From NCBI GenBank assembly GCA_025359135.1, contig JANYHJ010000074.1, forward strand, positions 1 through 64,000: DNA of 64,000 bases, in the 5' to 3' direction. The notes beneath the pieces were generated by a model, which was not told where the DNA came from, did not search any database, and saw nothing but the letters and a program-made list of their open reading frames with translations. Shown here one piece after another: positions 44,451 to 54,318 of the stretch (the stretch's first letter is position 1; each line of letters opens with the position of its first letter). This DNA comes from Gemmatimonadota bacterium. Lineage in GTDB: Bacteria > Gemmatimonadota > Gemmatimonadetes > Gemmatimonadales > Gemmatimonadaceae. The position numbers were made by a program, and so were the translations under genes.

Positions 44451-46265
44451 CTACCGGAGCCCCGCGCGTCGCCGTAGCAGCCATTCCACGCAGAGCAGCA
44501 GCACAATCACGACGAACGGCCACACCGTCGTGCGCAGGCCCGGTGCCTCGCCCATCGCGGCGCCGCTGCCGATCGCGCCCGCCACCACCGTCGGCCGGCG
44601 CGCGACCCATTCTGCCGACGGATTCACCACGAGTACCGATGCACCGCCGGTTGCGCGCACGTCATAGATGCCGGCCGGCAGCGCCGCCGTGAGCGCTTCG
44701 TTCACGTCGCGGGCGAAGCGCAGCTCCAGCGTGTCGGGCGTGGCGCGCTCACCGTTCCGCGCGCCGCGACGCTTGAGCGAGACGCGCACAAGCGTGTCAC
44801 TGACTCCTCCACGCCGCCAGCGTACCGGATCGCCCTCGCGCACCAGACCGGCGGCGGGTCGAGCCGCGCGCACGTCAGGACGATCCGACGCGAGCCAGTC
44901 CGCGGCGGCGCCCCACAAGGCGCCGAACGCATCGGCGGGAATCCCCGAGCGCACGCGCCACGCGGAGAATCCACTCGCCGTCACCACCACCGTGCGGCGT
45001 GGCGTCGTGCGCCCCACCACGATCGCCACCGGCCGTTCACCGCGCGCGCGCGCCGCCATCAGGCCGGTCCACTCGCCCGTGGCCGGCGGTCCCGCTTCGA
45101 TCGGCGGCAGCGAATCCCACGACACGCCACCGAGCGCGCCCGCGAGCGGCGATGGAGGCGCCGAGACGGCGTACCATTCGCCCGTGTGCTCCCTTGGCGG
45201 CGCGATCAACGCGAGCGCGCCGCGCGCGGCGCTCGTCGGCTCACCGAAGATTGACGTATCTCCGTGCAGCACGACCATCGGTGCTCCCGCCACGAGGCGC
45301 CGCACGTCCGCTTCCGCGATCGGCGCGAGGCTTCCGTCGACACGCCACTGGGCCGGAGCGACTCGCAGGTAGGCGCGTGTCGGCAACCCCACCGCGCCGC
45401 GCAGCAGCGCCACGATCCAGCGCGCGTCGGCGTCGGGACTGCTCGACACGAACACCACCGACGCCTGCGGGGCGACATCGAGGGCGACGCCCAGTGTGTC
45501 GTTCGCGGACTCCGCATCGGGAGACGTCGCGACGCTCGCCCGCAACACGAGTGCTCCGGCGCGATCACCGAGCCGCACCCGCAGCGGCACGCTGCGTTCG
45601 CCCCACGCGCCCAGCGCCTCGAGGGCGGCCTCGGCCACGACCGTGCCATCGAGCGCGAGGCGCACACGTCCCGCGCTCGAGCCCGCTGCGCCCGCCGCCA
45701 CCGACACGCGCACATCGATGGAATCGCCGGCGACGGCCGCCGAGGGCGCCTCGAGCGTCGTGATTGCCACGTCCGCACGCGCGGCACGCGGCGGCACGAT
45801 CACCTGCGAACCCGACGGCAACGACTGCAGCGCCTCGGGATCGACCAGCTCACCGTCCGTGACGACGATCAACGCGCGGCCCGCCGCCAGCGCCCGCTCG
45901 ACGACGGGCTGCGCACGCGAGGCCGCGTCGCCCGGTACAGCGGGCATCGCTCCGGCGCGCACGGTGTCGCCGAACAGGAAGATAGAGTCGGCGCTCACAT
46001 CACGTGCTTCACGCACCGCCGCGCGCCATGCGGACGTGTCGCCGCCGCGTCGCCAGCTCGACGACGCGTCCAGCGCCACGAAGGGGCGTGCGCGCGAGGC
46101 CGGCGCTGCCGGTGCGTCGAGCGCGAGCGCGACCGCCAGCGTCACGATGACGAAGCGCGCGGCCACGGACGCGCGCGCCGCCCACCCTGTGCGCAGCGCG
46201 AGGGGCCAGTATCCGGCGAGCGCGGCCACGGCGCCCGCGATGAGTGCGATCAACCAGGTCCACAT
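44451..46265 (-). CDS. Membrane-anchored von Willebrand A-type protein (Bat-like)
   Basis: A protein of about 604 residues with two N-terminal membrane helices, a vWA core with a MIDAS-like DASSS near residue 66 and VVTDGE near 135, a long middle region with duplicated beta-type segments, and a C-terminal helix (VWPFVVIVLLLCVEWLL). The domain order resembles BatA/BatB-related proteins. No Bat partner is linked. The ATG at 46265 is chosen, with TAGCTT 9 bases upstream; a GTG at 46274 is possible. Confidence 0.7.
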   Translation of the reverse strand: MWTWLIALIAGAVAALAGYWPLALRTGWAARASVAARFVIVTLAVALALDAPAAPASRARPFVALDASSSWRRGGDTSAWRAAVREARDVSADSIFLFGDTVRAGAMPAVPGDAASRAQPVVERALAAGRALIVVTDGELVDPEALQSLPSGSQVIVPPRAARADVAITTLEAPSAAVAGDSIDVRVSVAAGAAGSSAGRVRLALDGTVVAEAALEALGAWGERSVPLRVRLGDRAGALVLRASVATSPDAESANDTLGVALDVAPQASVVFVSSSPDADARWIVALLRGAVGLPTRAYLRVAPAQWRVDGSLAPIAEADVRRLVAGAPMVVLHGDTSIFGEPTSAARGALALIAPPREHTGEWYAVSAPPSPLAGALGGVSWDSLPPIEAGPPATGEWTGLMAARARGERPVAIVVGRTTPRRTVVVTASGFSAWRVRSGIPADAFGALWGAAADWLASDRPDVRAARPAAGLVREGDPVRWRRGGVSDTLVRVSLKRRGARNGERATPDTLELRFARDVNEALTAALPAGIYDVRATGGASVLVVNPSAEWVARRPTVVAGAIGSGAAMGEAPGLRTTVWPFVVIVLLLCVEWLLRRRAGLR

Positions 46266-46281
46266 GCGGACCACAAGCTAG

Positions 46282-46315
46282 CGGGCCGGCGCTCCGCTTG
46301 CGGAACACCGGCCCG
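46282..46315. terminator. Hairpin downstream of ftsZ
   Basis: Arms cgggccgg (46282-46289) and ccggcccg (46308-46315) with an inner ccgcttgcgg stem, between ftsZ and the vWA gene. It is GC-rich without a T-run. It probably limits read-through from ftsZ. Confidence 0.55.
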
Positions 46316-46339
46316 TGACTACCTCGAACGCGGTCGAGG

Positions 46340-47500
46340 TCAATCCATCTGGCGACGGATGAACGTCGGGATCTCCATGTCGCCGAGCTCCGTGTTCGCG
46401 CGTGAGGGGCGCGTGGCCGGAGCCGTCGAGTTCGGCTGCGTCTTGGCCTTCGGGAACGGAATCACCGGCGCGCCGGCCGACCGCACCCCCTGCGAGGGAC
46501 GACCGGTCGTCTCCGAGGCCGACGCCGACGCCTGCTCGGCGCCGCGATCGAACCCGGTCGCGATCACGGTCACACGGACTTCGCCCTGCATTGCCGGCTC
46601 GGTCACCGATCCGAAGATGATCTGCGAGTCGTCGCCCACCGCATCGTGGATGATGTCGGAGATCTGCGTCACTTCACCGAGGGTGAGGTCCTCGCCGCCG
46701 GTGATGTTGAGCAGCACGCCCGCCGCGCCCGCCACCGACACGTTGTCGAGCAACGGGCTCGAGATCGCCTGCTGCGCCGCTTCCGTGGCGCGGTTCTCGC
46801 CGCGGCCCACGCCCGTGCCCATGAGCGCCGAACCGCCGTTCTGCATCACCGTGCGCACGTCGGCGAAGTCGACGTTGATGAGGCCGGTCCGCGAAATCAG
46901 CAGCGAAATACCCTGCGTCGCCTGCAGCAGCACCTCGTCGGCCTTCTTGAGCGCGTCCTGGAACGGAATCCCCTTGCCGACGACCGCGAGGAGGCGTTCG
47001 TTCGGGACAACGATCATCGTGTCGACATGCTTGCGCATCTCGGCGATGCCCGCCTCGGCCTGCCGCATGCGCTTCCGTCCCTCGAAGAGGAACGGGCGCG
47101 TGACGATGCCAACGGTCAGCGCACCAGCTTCGCGCGCGAGTTCACAGATGACAGGCGCCGCACCGGTTCCGGTGCCGCCGCCCATGCCGCAGGTGATGAA
47201 GACGAGGTCGGCGTTGCCGAGCACGCGCGAGACTTCATCGCGGTTTTCCTCGATGGCCTGACGCCCGATGTCGGGGCGCGCACCGGCGCCCAGACCGCGC
47301 GTCAGCTTCTTGCCGATCTGGATCTTCACGTCCGCCTTCGAGGCCAGCAGCGCCTGGGCGTCGGTGTTCACCGAAATGAACTCGACCCCCTCGAGGTGTT
47401 CATCGATCATGCGGTTGACGGCGTTGCCGCCGCCACCGCCGACGCCCACGACCTTCATGCGGGCGTTCTGTGTCGCGCTCTCCTCGAATTCGAAGATCAT
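46340..47500 (-). CDS. ftsZ: Cell division protein FtsZ
   Basis: FtsZ is the tubulin-like GTPase of the division ring. The 386-residue protein has the GTP-binding [10 protein letters not shown] motif, NTDAQAL, the [11 protein letters not shown] and [14 protein letters not shown] segments, a variable linker, and a conserved C-terminal peptide ([11 protein letters not shown]) for FtsA binding. Length is normal. It is not next to ftsA, which lies about 10.5 kb away. Confidence 0.97.
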   Translation of the reverse strand: MIFEFEESATQNARMKVVGVGGGGGNAVNRMIDEHLEGVEFISVNTDAQALLASKADVKIQIGKKLTRGLGAGARPDIGRQAIEENRDEVSRVLGNADLVFITCGMGGGTGTGAAPVICELAREAGALTVGIVTRPFLFEGRKRMRQAEAGIAEMRKHVDTMIVVPNERLLAVVGKGIPFQDALKKADEVLLQATQGISLLISRTGLINVDFADVRTVMQNGGSALMGTGVGRGENRATEAAQQAISSPLLDNVSVAGAAGVLLNITGGEDLTLGEVTQISDIIHDAVGDDSQIIFGSVTEPAMQGEVRVTVIATGFDRGAEQASASASETTGRPSQGVRSAGAPVIPFPKAKTQPNSTAPATRPSRANTELGDMEIPTFIRRQMD

Positions 47501-47860
47501 GGCGCTCGCGACTCCACGTGGCTGGAAAGGTGACGTGATGGGACCCAGCAGCCCGCAGGCGACCGGGTTATCAACAATGCAGGGATGTTACACCGAGGGC
47601 AGAATATAGCCCGTTGTTCACTCGGCATGGCTGTGCATTGGACGACCGAATGCGCGGGACGGCACTCGCCCTTCCGGCACCACTTTTCCACATTTCCCGA
47701 GAATTTCATCAGCTATTTGACATTCTCGCGTCGTCCTGAGCGAAGCGAAGGACCTGCTTGTGCCGTTCAGCGCTCGCGAAGCAGGTTCTTCGCTCGTTCA
47801 GAACGACAGGATTGTCCAAGACGTAACTCTCACGCTTCCGTCTCCCTCGCACCTCTCGTC
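47501..47860. other. 360-base intergenic region between divergent ftsZ and the propeller-GGT gene
   Basis: No gene is supported here. It holds a TATATT on the minus strand (47603-47608) that may belong to ftsZ, and the palindromic repeat at 47731-47806. An open frame runs through it into the GGT gene, but its peptide derives from the repeat and has no signal peptide until the ATG at 47861. Confidence 0.7.
47731..47806. repeat. REP-like palindromic repeat upstream of the propeller-GGT gene
   Basis: tcgtcctgagcgaagcgaag... (47731-47759) pairs with 47779-47806 as an imperfect inverted repeat of about 29 bases with a 19-base loop. Such gcgaagcgaagga-type repeats are scattered in some bacterial genomes. 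A near copy of one arm lies at 33253-33271. Confidence 0.7.
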
Positions 47861-50758
47861 ATGCCGCGCTCCGCACGCCTGATCGCCATCGTCGCCGTCC
47901 TCCTCGCCAGCGTCGCGTTCCGCTCCGCGGCGCAGGTCGTCACCCTCGACCGCACCGTGCGATCCCCCGCTGTGGCCGCGGACGGCCGCGTCGCAGTCGA
48001 AATCGACGGCGACCTCTGGGTGCGCGCGGCGTCGGCTGCTGCGCCATGGCATCGCCTCACGAGCGGCAGCGCGTGGGACATGCAGCCGAGCTTCACGCGC
48101 GATGGACGCGCGCTCGTCTTCAGTTCCGATCGCGGCGGGAGCTGGCGCATCCATCGCCTTGCGCTCGACGACACCGTGGCCACGGGCGAGCCCGAGGTGC
48201 TCACCACCGGCGGTACAGACACCGACCCGGTCGCGTCGACTGATGGCCGCATCTACTTCGTGCGCGGCCGCCACGCCGCGATGCGCCTCTTCGTGCGCGA
48301 GACCGATGGCACCGAGAAGCGCGTCACGACGCTTGGCAATCCCGAGAGCGCACCGGCCTTGTCGAGCGACGGCACGCGCCTCGCGTACGTCGACAACGTC
48401 GACGGCAGCGGGCGACTGCGCGTGCGCGTGATCGCGACCGGCGTCGACCGCGTCATCGTCGGCGACCGCGACGTCGACGGTGCGGCCTGGTCGCCGAGCG
48501 GCGACCGGCTCGCGCTCAGTGCGAGCGGCGGCCGTGGCGGCGTCTTCGTGACGGGCGCCGACGGTCGCACGGTCCAACCCGCCAGCACCGTGCGTGGCGA
48601 CGTGGCGTGGAGCGCCGACGGCCACACGCTCTTGATCGCCGAGCGCAACGACGACGAGCCCGGCTACAACGGCGATCCCGATCGACTTGGCCTGCGCGTC
48701 AGCGAGCGCTTCGGTGCGCCGGGCCGCTTCATCACCGTCGCGGCGCCAGCACCCACCGACGCCGCGCGCGCCGATGTCGCACTCACGACCACGGCGATCA
48801 GCGTCAATCGCGCCGCGCGAAACGCCGAGGCGTTCGATCGCGCCTGGCAGCGCACCAACACCCTCTACTTCGCGCACGATGCGGCGAGGCAGGCGCAGTG
48901 GGCGAGCGTTCGCGAGCGCGTGCGCGCGCGCGCCCTCGCCGCCGCCAACGACAGCGCGCTCGACGCCGCGATCCACGACATGCTCCAGCAGCGTCCACCA
49001 CTGCGCGTCCCGGCCAGCGGGCGCGCCGTCGTCTCGAGCGCCAATCCCGTGGCCACCGAAGCCGGACTCGATGTGCTCCGCGCCGGAGGCAACGTCGTGG
49101 ACGCGGCCGTCGCGGTCTCCTTCGCGCTCGGCGTCGTCGAGCCCGACGCGAGCGGCGTCGCCGGCTACGGACAGATGGTCGTGCACAAGAACGGGTGGGC
49201 CGAGCCGCAGCTCATCGAGTTCATGGGACGCGCGCCTGAAGCGGCGTCGCTCGACAACGCGAGCTTCCTCGAGAACGGCCGCTATCCCAACGACGGCCCG
49301 GTGCTGCCGATCGTGCCCGGCACGGTGGCCGGCATGCACCGCGCGTTCACGCGCTTCGGCTCGGGCAAGGTCACGTGGAAGGCCGCCCTCGCGCCGGCCA
49401 TTCGTGCCGCTCGCGATGGCTATGCGGTCACCGAAGGTCTTGCCACCACGCTACGCGTCGAGCGCGACCACTTCGCGAAGTACGCGGGCAGTCGCGCCCT
49501 CTTCTTCCGCAACGGGGAGCCCCTCAACGTCGGCGACACGATTCGCAACCCGGATCTCGCGTGGGTGCTCGAACAGGTGGCCGAGCGCGGCGCCGACGGC
49601 TTCTACCGTGGCGAGGTGGCGCGCCGGCTCGTGACCGACCTGCACGGTCAGGGCAACGCCATCACCATGCGCGACATGGCGCGCTACTTCGCGGCCGATC
49701 GCACACCCGTCAAGGGCACCTATCGCGGCTATACCATCTACTCAAGTGCGCCGCCCGTCTCGGGCGGCACGCAGATGGTCGCGCAGCTCAACCTCCTCGA
49801 GCAACAGGGCGGCCTCAAGCCGATCACCGACGATCCGCTCAGCGCACACGCCTTCCTCTCGGCGTGGCTGCTCGCGCCGCGCAGCCGCGTGGCCGATCCC
49901 GGGCTCTGGCCCGTCGACATTGCGCCCGCGATCGACAAGGACACCGCGCGCGCGCGTTGGCGCTGCTTCGACGCGGGCGCGGCACCGACACCGCGTCTGC
50001 TCACCGGCGTGCTCGCCTGCGCGGGCAATGGTCCCGCCACGCCGCCGCAACCGTCCGCACCGCCTTCGAACGGCGATGCATTCGCGTCGCGCATGGCGGC
50101 GCCCGAAGGCTGCGACCCGGCGGAGCACGCGCGCGAAGTCGCGATGTGCCGTGCGCAGGGCACCACCTCGTTCGCCGTTGCCGACAACGACGGCAACATG
50201 GTCGTCGTCACGCAAACACTCGGCACCTGGGGCGGCAACTTCTACGTCACCCCCGGACTTGGCTTCCTCTACAACGACAAGCTCACGTCGTTCAACAGCG
50301 ACCCGAACGGCTACGGTGCCCGCGTGGGCAATTCGCGGCACGGCAGCATCATCACGCCCACGATCGTCTTCAAGGGCACGGGACGCGACATGAAGCTGGT
50401 CTTCGGCGTCGGCGCTGCGGGCAACGCCTGGATCACGAGTGCGGTCTACGCCGCGCTCGTCGGCCGGCTCGACTTCGGCCTCGATCCGCAGCGCGCACTC
50501 GAGCAGCCGCGCTTCTTGCCCGGTGGTCGCGGCTTCTTTGGCGGCGGCGATCCCACGGCGCACTTCACCATCGAGTACGAGGACGGCTTCTCGCCCGGCG
50601 TCATTCGCGCGCTGCAGGCCAAGGGCTGGGACATGGTGCCGATCTCGTTGCGCGGCGAACTGCGCATGGGCTACGGCGCCGCCGTCGCCATCGACGGCAA
50701 GACAGCCACGGCGGGCGCAGATCCGCGACGTGCCGGCGCGGCGGGAGCGATTCCCTAG
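47861..50758 (+). CDS. Beta-propeller/tricorn-like region fused to gamma-glutamyltransferase
   Basis: A 965-residue secreted protein with three parts. Residues 1-25 are a signal peptide (cut near SAAQ). Residues about 30-310 are PD40-type propeller blades (SFTRDGRALVFSSDRGGSW, SSDGTRLAYVDNVDG, AWSPSGDRLALSAS). Residues about 325-370 resemble the helical C1 region of tricorn-type proteases (EAFDRAWQRTNTLYF). From about 380 to the end is a gamma-glutamyltransferase with AVVSSANPVATEAGLDVLRAG and the self-cleavage/nucleophile threonine at about residue 768 in GTTSFAVADNDGNM. The GGT appears intact. The start has a clear signal peptide; no Shine-Dalgarno is visible. Confidence 0.85.
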   Translation: MPRSARLIAIVAVLLASVAFRSAAQVVTLDRTVRSPAVAADGRVAVEIDGDLWVRAASAAAPWHRLTSGSAWDMQPSFTRDGRALVFSSDRGGSWRIHRLALDDTVATGEPEVLTTGGTDTDPVASTDGRIYFVRGRHAAMRLFVRETDGTEKRVTTLGNPESAPALSSDGTRLAYVDNVDGSGRLRVRVIATGVDRVIVGDRDVDGAAWSPSGDRLALSASGGRGGVFVTGADGRTVQPASTVRGDVAWSADGHTLLIAERNDDEPGYNGDPDRLGLRVSERFGAPGRFITVAAPAPTDAARADVALTTTAISVNRAARNAEAFDRAWQRTNTLYFAHDAARQAQWASVRERVRARALAAANDSALDAAIHDMLQQRPPLRVPASGRAVVSSANPVATEAGLDVLRAGGNVVDAAVAVSFALGVVEPDASGVAGYGQMVVHKNGWAEPQLIEFMGRAPEAASLDNASFLENGRYPNDGPVLPIVPGTVAGMHRAFTRFGSGKVTWKAALAPAIRAARDGYAVTEGLATTLRVERDHFAKYAGSRALFFRNGEPLNVGDTIRNPDLAWVLEQVAERGADGFYRGEVARRLVTDLHGQGNAITMRDMARYFAADRTPVKGTYRGYTIYSSAPPVSGGTQMVAQLNLLEQQGGLKPITDDPLSAHAFLSAWLLAPRSRVADPGLWPVDIAPAIDKDTARARWRCFDAGAAPTPRLLTGVLACAGNGPATPPQPSAPPSNGDAFASRMAAPEGCDPAEHAREVAMCRAQGTTSFAVADNDGNMVVVTQTLGTWGGNFYVTPGLGFLYNDKLTSFNSDPNGYGARVGNSRHGSIITPTIVFKGTGRDMKLVFGVGAAGNAWITSAVYAALVGRLDFGLDPQRALEQPRFLPGGRGFFGGGDPTAHFTIEYEDGFSPGVIRALQAKGWDMVPISLRGELRMGYGAAVAIDGKTATAGADPRRAGAAGAIP

Positions 50759-50786
50759 CGGATCGCTCGACGGTCGGCCTGCACGC

Positions 50787-51053
50787 TCAGCCGCCGATGC
50801 GCTCGGCCGCGCTCCGCTCCGACAGCAGCTTGGTGGTGAAGCGCTGGCCTTCGGCCACGCGCTCGACCTCGACATGCATGGCGTCGAGTTGCTGCTGCAT
50901 CGAGTCGAGCTGTGCGGAAAGCTGCGCCACGCCGGTATCCGGCAGCGCCTTCTGGCTTCGCTTGTTTCTGAAGGCCCAGATCAACATGCCCGTGAGCGCC
51001 AGCACCGTGGCGGAGACCATGGCCAACACCATCAGGACGAACTCGTACTTCAT
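50787..51053 (-). CDS. Small single-pass membrane protein with coiled coil
   Basis: An 88-residue protein: a membrane segment at residues about 5-27 (FVLMVLAMVSATVLALTGMLIW) and a C-terminal helix of heptad type (AQLSAQLDSMQQQLDAMHVEVERV). It is divergent from the DUF748 gene. Family unknown. Confidence 0.65.
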   Translation of the reverse strand: MKYEFVLMVLAMVSATVLALTGMLIWAFRNKRSQKALPDTGVAQLSAQLDSMQQQLDAMHVEVERVAEGQRFTTKLLSERSAAERIGG

Positions 51054-51164
51054 CTTGTCCACGGACCAATCCTCCACGGGTGGTGAGCGCTGTCCCTGAT
51101 ACGTAGCTCTACAATGTAGGGTTTCGAGCCGCCCGGGTGCTGGCGTCCGCCCCGCGACGGCGAC

Positions 51165-51170
51165 TAGCCT
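51165..51170 (+). promoter_or_regulatory. TAGCCT hexamer before the DUF748 gene
   Basis: TAGCCT lies 10 bases before the ATG at 51181. It fits the TAGCNT-near-start pattern. No -35 of TTG type is present. Confidence 0.35.
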
Positions 51171-51180
51171 TACCCACCGT

Positions 51181-54100
51181 ATGACCGCTTCCGCTGCCGA
51201 TTCCGCTCTCCCCGCCGCCGCGCCCCGCCGCCATCTCTGGCGCAACATCGCGCTCGGCTTCGTCCTCTTTGTCGCGGCGTGGGGCGCCTTCATCGCCCTC
51301 TTCGGGCCCGGCTGGTTCAAGCGGCGCGTCGAAGACCGCATCACGCAGTACATCCACCGGCCCGCGCACCTCGGGCCGATCTCGGTCAATCCGTACACGC
51401 TCACCTTTCGCGTGGACTCGGTGCGCATCGACGACCGCGACGGCGGTCCGCTCTTCCAGTGGGACCGGCTGGCGGTCACTTACCGCCTCAAGAGCTTCGT
51501 GCAGTCCGGCGAAGTGGTCTTCTCCGCGATCCAGATCGTGCGGCCCTACGTCCGCTTCCGCCTCTCGGCGCGCGGCGTCCTCAGCATCCAGGACATCCTC
51601 GACTCGCTCGCCGCCACGCCCTCGCGTCCGTTGCCGCCGCTCGCCATCGGGCACCTGCAGATCGAGCAGATGCGCTTCGAGTGGTACGACAGCGCCCGCG
51701 CGAAGCCGTTCTACACGCAGCTCGGTCCTGCCACGATCGACCTGCGCGACTTCTCGACGCGGCGCGATTCGCTCTCGCGCTACACCTTCGCGGGCCGCAC
51801 CGAACAGGATGAGCGTTTCTCGTGGAAGGGAACGCTCGGCGTCACGCCGTTCACCTCCGACGGTGAGATCCGGCTCGAAAACCTCAAGGTGGCCAAGTAC
51901 GCCCCGTACTACGGCGACGCGCTGCGCGCGCAGGTCACCGGCGGCACGCTCGATCTCGACGCCAAGTACGCCATCAAGGCCGACCCCAAGAACCGCGAGA
52001 CGAAGCTCATCGGCGGCACGCTCGACATCCGCGACCTCGCCCTCGCCCTCGATGGCGCCACCCCCGCACGACTCGGCGCCCTCCACATCGGCGGCCTCGA
52101 CGCCGATGCCGTTGCGCACACCGCCACGCTCGGCGAGCTCACGATCCGCAAGCTCGCACTCGACGTGGTGCGGTCCCCGTCGGGTGCGATCAACCTCACC
52201 GGGCTCGTGGGCGCGCCATCACCCAAGGTCACGGCGATCGCTCCGGCGAAACGCGCGAGCGGCGCAAAAGGCGCGAAGCCGAAGCCTGCCGCCGTCACTG
52301 CTGCCGCCACGCCCGACAGCGCAGCGGCAAGTGCACCGTGGAGCTGGACCGTGCACCACCTTGCGCTCGACAGCGCAAGCGTGTCGCTCATCGACTCGGT
52401 GCCGACGCTCGTCGGCAAGCTCAAGGCCACGTACGTCGCGGCGCGCCTCGACACGCTCACGTCGAATCCCGACATCGCCTCCACGGCGCACGCCGAGTTC
52501 AGGCTCGAAGGGGGCGGTCGCTTCGTGCTCGAGGCGAAGGGACCGCTCGCGCGGAAGCGCGGCACGTTCAAGTTGTTGCTCGACTCGCTGCCGATGTTCC
52601 AGGCCGATCCGTGGATCGCCGCCGCTGGCGGGCGACTTGCGCTGACGTCGGGCCGCATGCATCTCGAGCTCGCCGGTCCCTTCGACGCGAGCGATCCCGC
52701 GGCCCCGAGCGCGACCATCTCGGGCAGCGTGCGCGTCGACAACCTCGGGACGCAGGAGCGCGCCGACGGCGATCCGTTCCTCAGTTGGCGTTCCTTCAGG
52801 TTCGATGGCATCGCCTATGACACGAAGGCGGCCACGCTCGAGATCGCGCAGGTGAGCCTCGATCGTCCGGTGATCCTCATGGACATCGACTCGGCCGGCG
52901 TCAGCAACTTCGCGCATCTCTTTCCGAAGGCACCGAAAACCCCCGCCGATTCCGCCAAGCTCAAGGCCAGCGCCGACTCCGCTGCCGCGGACAGCGCGTT
53001 CGTGGGTCCCAAGGCGCCGCTACCCGCGCGCAGCGACACCGCACTCTCGCAGGACTCCACGAGCAAGCTCAAGCGCATCACGGTCGGCAAGGTGACGATC
53101 GCGAATGGCGCGTTCCGCATCACCGATGAATCGGTGAGTCCCACCATGCGCCTCACCATCGGGCGCGTGACTGGCACGACCGGACGCTTCGACTCCGACA
53201 ACGTCAATCGCGGCGAGCTCGCGCTGCAGGCGATGGTCGACGAGGTTGCGCCGCTCACCATCAAGGGTCAGCTCAACCCGCTCTCCGACACGCAGGAGAG
53301 CATCCTCGAATTCGACGCCGGTGGTGTCGACCTGCTGCCGTTCGCCGGCTACAGCGGACGCTACCTCGGCTACCTGATCGCCAAGGGCAAGATGAAGACC
53401 AAGTTGCACTGGCAGGTGAAGCAGCGACGCGTCAAGTCGGAGAACGTGCTGACGCTCGACGGCTTCACCTTCGGCGACAAGGTCAATCACCCCGACGCCA
53501 CGTCGATGCCGGTCAAGCTCGGCTTCGCGGTGCTTCGCGATCGCAGCGGACAGATCGTGCTCGACGTGCCGGTGGAAGGGTCGCTCGATGATCCGGACTT
53601 CAGTTTCGGTCGCGTCATCGTGCGCGCGCTGCTCAACATCCTCCGCAACATCGTCACGGCGCCGTTCAAGTTGCTCGGCTCGCTCTTCGGCGGCGGCAGT
53701 GCCGACCTGAGCGAAGCGCCGTTCGACGCCGGTGCGAGTGCCCTCGGCGCCGATGCAACGGCCCGCCTCGACGCGCTGCGCAAGTCGCTCGGCGAGCGTC
53801 CCGACCTCAAGCTGTCCATTGAAGGCGCCGTGGACACCATTGCCGATCGCGCGGCACTCCGTCGGCTGGCGCTCGACAAGCGCCTGCGCGCGCAGGCGCC
53901 GATCATGGCTGACACCGCACTCCTCCTACCGTCGGTGCGCAGTGCGCGACTGGCGGCCGAGTTCGCGTCGCTGTTCCCATCGGACAGCGTGGTCGCGGCG
54001 GCACGCGCGGCACGTCGTCCGTTGGCCGAGGCGCTCGCCGGCCGGGACGTGGAGGCTGGTGTGCTCGACGCGATCGTGATCGGTGCGCCGGAACTGCGCG

Positions 54101-54240
54101 CGCTGGCCGATGCCCGCGCGCGCGCTTGCCGCGACTACCTGCTCACGGGCGATGCGGCGCCGGTCGAGCGCGTCTTTCTGGCGGCCACGGGTGCGGCGCC
54201 CGTGGCAGTCGGCCGCAAGGCGACGTTCAAGCTCGAGTAG
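51181..54240 (+). CDS. DUF748/AsmA-like large membrane-anchored protein
   Basis: A 1019-residue protein with one N-terminal membrane helix (residues about 22-42) and a long periplasmic body of repeating beta strands (YTLTFRVDSVRIDDRDG, RPYVRFRLSARGVLSIQDI, GGTLDLDAKYAIKADP, KLHWQVKQRRVKSENVLTLDGFTFGD). Near residue 850 it has the DATARLDALRKSLGERPDLKL segment typical of DUF748. Such proteins may carry lipids across the periplasm or act in envelope assembly; that is by analogy. Confidence 0.8.
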   Translation: MTASAADSALPAAAPRRHLWRNIALGFVLFVAAWGAFIALFGPGWFKRRVEDRITQYIHRPAHLGPISVNPYTLTFRVDSVRIDDRDGGPLFQWDRLAVTYRLKSFVQSGEVVFSAIQIVRPYVRFRLSARGVLSIQDILDSLAATPSRPLPPLAIGHLQIEQMRFEWYDSARAKPFYTQLGPATIDLRDFSTRRDSLSRYTFAGRTEQDERFSWKGTLGVTPFTSDGEIRLENLKVAKYAPYYGDALRAQVTGGTLDLDAKYAIKADPKNRETKLIGGTLDIRDLALALDGATPARLGALHIGGLDADAVAHTATLGELTIRKLALDVVRSPSGAINLTGLVGAPSPKVTAIAPAKRASGAKGAKPKPAAVTAAATPDSAAASAPWSWTVHHLALDSASVSLIDSVPTLVGKLKATYVAARLDTLTSNPDIASTAHAEFRLEGGGRFVLEAKGPLARKRGTFKLLLDSLPMFQADPWIAAAGGRLALTSGRMHLELAGPFDASDPAAPSATISGSVRVDNLGTQERADGDPFLSWRSFRFDGIAYDTKAATLEIAQVSLDRPVILMDIDSAGVSNFAHLFPKAPKTPADSAKLKASADSAAADSAFVGPKAPLPARSDTALSQDSTSKLKRITVGKVTIANGAFRITDESVSPTMRLTIGRVTGTTGRFDSDNVNRGELALQAMVDEVAPLTIKGQLNPLSDTQESILEFDAGGVDLLPFAGYSGRYLGYLIAKGKMKTKLHWQVKQRRVKSENVLTLDGFTFGDKVNHPDATSMPVKLGFAVLRDRSGQIVLDVPVEGSLDDPDFSFGRVIVRALLNILRNIVTAPFKLLGSLFGGGSADLSEAPFDAGASALGADATARLDALRKSLGERPDLKLSIEGAVDTIADRAALRRLALDKRLRAQAPIMADTALLLPSVRSARLAAEFASLFPSDSVVAAARAARRPLAEALAGRDVEAGVLDAIVIGAPELRALADARARACRDYLLTGDAAPVERVFLAATGAAPVAVGRKATFKLE

Positions 54241-54262
54241 CAGCGGGCGGTTGGCGATGCGA

Positions 54263-54297
54263 GAGGGGCGCCCTGGCCGTGTGCCGGGGCGCCCCTC
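54263..54297. terminator. Bidirectional terminator-like hairpin
   Basis: Ten-base perfect arms gaggggcgcc (54263-54272) and ggcgcccctc (54288-54297) between convergent DUF748 and DUF4397 genes. The loop is 15 bases. No T-run, but position supports a shared terminator. Confidence 0.65.
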
Positions 54298-54318
54298 GCT
54301 GTTCAGGTGCTGCGACGG

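Noticed and set aside
47585-47860. 92-codon N-terminal extension of the propeller-GGT protein
   Set aside because: The peptide comes from the palindromic repeat and there is no signal peptide before the ATG at 47861.
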